Shown: piece by piece, positions 62,817 to 64,000 of the stretch | How positions within the stretch are numbered: the stretch's first letter is position 1 | Layout: each line of letters begins with the position of its first letter | Origin: Stromatinia cepivora | Taxonomy: Eukaryota > Ascomycota > Leotiomycetes > Helotiales > Sclerotiniaceae | DNA length: 64,000 nt | Assembly (NCBI GenBank): GCA_014898415.1 | Contig: RCTD01000012.1 | Span: 1,550,001-1,614,000 of the forward strand | Direction: 5' to 3' | Position numbers and translations under genes: made by a program | Notes under the pieces: model-generated | What the model was told of the DNA's origin: nothing | Database searches by the model: none | Seen by the model: the letters and a program-made list of their open reading frames with translations, nothing else

Positions 62817-64000
62817 TATTTTTTGTTATAAAACTTTCTAAAAATATATTTATTATTTTTGGATTATTATAAACATAATATTATAATTTATATATAAATT
62901 GAATGAATATAATTTGCTTTTTCAGCTTTTAATATTATATTATATATTATTATTTTTATAATATTTTTAATTTGATAATAATTTTATTTTTAATATATAT
63001 TTAGAATCTATTCAAAAATAATATATCTACAAAACTATTTATTAATAAAATCTTTAATATATTATTTTGATTAAAACTTTCTTTTATAATATTATAATAT
63101 AATAGAAAACACTACAATATTATTCGTTATTTATAGAAAACAAAATCGAAAATAATAAAATGGATCCTCAATTTTTTAAAATTATTTTAAAAAATTCTAT
63201 ATAATAATAATATAAATATTATAAATCGTTTTTTATAAAGAATTACAAAAATAAAGATTATAAATTAATAAAGATTTCTAAATTCAATTTATTAATCAAT
63301 AAAACCTTAATATCTAATATAAATCATTATTATATAAAAATCTATAATAATAAAATATTATTTTCAATTCAAATAATATTAAATCGATACTTTATTTATT
63401 ATAAATTTATATAAAAGATTATTAATCAATATTAGTCCCAATTAATATCAAAAAAGAAATCTTTATTATTATTATGAATCTTAATCCCGAAAAAACTAAC
63501 AAATGATATTTATTGATTTAAAATTATTAATTTTGTATTCTTTTGTTAATAAAATAAGATAAAAATTATATATTTTACATAAAAAGAATTAAATCAAATA
63601 TAAGAAATTATATAACAAGAATATTTGAACAAATGAATAATTATTTTAATCTTTCAAAAATAGAATTTCAAGAATATATTATATAGAAAAAGGAATATTG
63701 TTGAAATATTAATTAAAATATTATGAAAACTTTATAATTTCGTTTATTATTATTATTATTATTTGAAATATCTTCGAAAAATTCCTTAATAGCAAACCTT
63801 CTTTTAATAATAATAAAATGAAAGAAAAACTTTTTTTTTTAATTTCAAACTGAACTATTTATCTTTTTACTTTGATATATAAATATACTTTTATTATATT
63901 ATATAGAAAATTATAAAATGAAGTTGATATTCAAAAAAAAACTTTTATATCTCAAAAATTGTTTATTATTATTTTTAATTTTAAAAATAATATATAAATA
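62817..64000. other. AT-rich tract, no feature identified
   Basis: Extremely AT-rich DNA with poly-A/T runs; no repeat end, coding remnant or RNA gene is recognisable. Probably further RIPped transposon sequence continuing beyond the window. Confidence 0.5.

Noticed and set aside
17175..64000. Regional centromere
   Set aside because: AT-rich RIPped DNA is typical of some fungal centromeres, but here nearly all of it is accounted for by transposons and nothing in sequence alone indicates a centromere; CENP-A ChIP would decide.

Overview
The window looks like nuclear DNA of a filamentous ascomycete. The signs are short introns (mostly 50-60 nt, one of 176 nt), GT-AG splice sites, recognisable fungal housekeeping genes, and long AT-rich blocks in which every transposon carries dense C-to-T / G-to-A change of the RIP (repeat-induced point mutation) type. 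My best guess is a Leotiomycete close to Sclerotinia/Botrytis; this is inference from overall character, not a database match.

Layout. Bases 1-17,174 are ordinary euchromatin with four genes: the 3' part of an endosomal Qa-SNARE (Pep12-like, +), the histone chaperone Rtt106 (+), a 550-residue Ser/Pro-rich protein of unknown function (-) and the bifunctional DNA 3'-phosphatase/5'-kinase Pnk1 (-, 10 exons). They are separated by unusually long gene-free stretches (2.8-8.0 kb and 9.8-13.6 kb). From 17,175 the sequence changes within a few hundred bases to very AT-rich DNA. The block 17,175-40,795 can be read as one Ty3/gypsy element that received three further LTR insertions: a 4,141-bp non-autonomous element carrying a 1,676-bp non-autonomous element inside it, and an 8,281-bp Ty1/copia element. 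Each is delimited by paired LTRs and by target-site duplications (one of them differing by a single transition).

Bases 40,796-46,426 form a gene island between the transposon blocks. It has a possible gene remnant near 41.1-41.6 kb and an intact, intronless, un-RIPped kinesin-14 gene (43,157-45,421, -), flanked by AT-rich debris.

Bases 46,427-64,000 are a second AT-rich block. It holds a Ty1/copia element (47,543-59,256) whose left LTR is split by a pogo/Fot1-like DNA transposon, itself split by a 309-bp solo LTR of the same family as the copia element in the first block. A Ty3/gypsy element (50,545-57,513) sits in the copia body, apparently after a deletion. Further right are a 70-bp mini-element, a long hexanucleotide microsatellite and an 816-bp foldback element. 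All transposon coding sequences are broken by stop codons and RIP-type substitutions.

The housekeeping genes act separately (vesicle fusion, chromatin assembly, DNA end repair) and form no pathway together. The most unusual items are the intact divergent kinesin isolated between RIPped transposon blocks and the fine structure of the nested insertions, where RIP stops inside LTRs and terminal repeats. All calls come from reading the sequence; no search was run.
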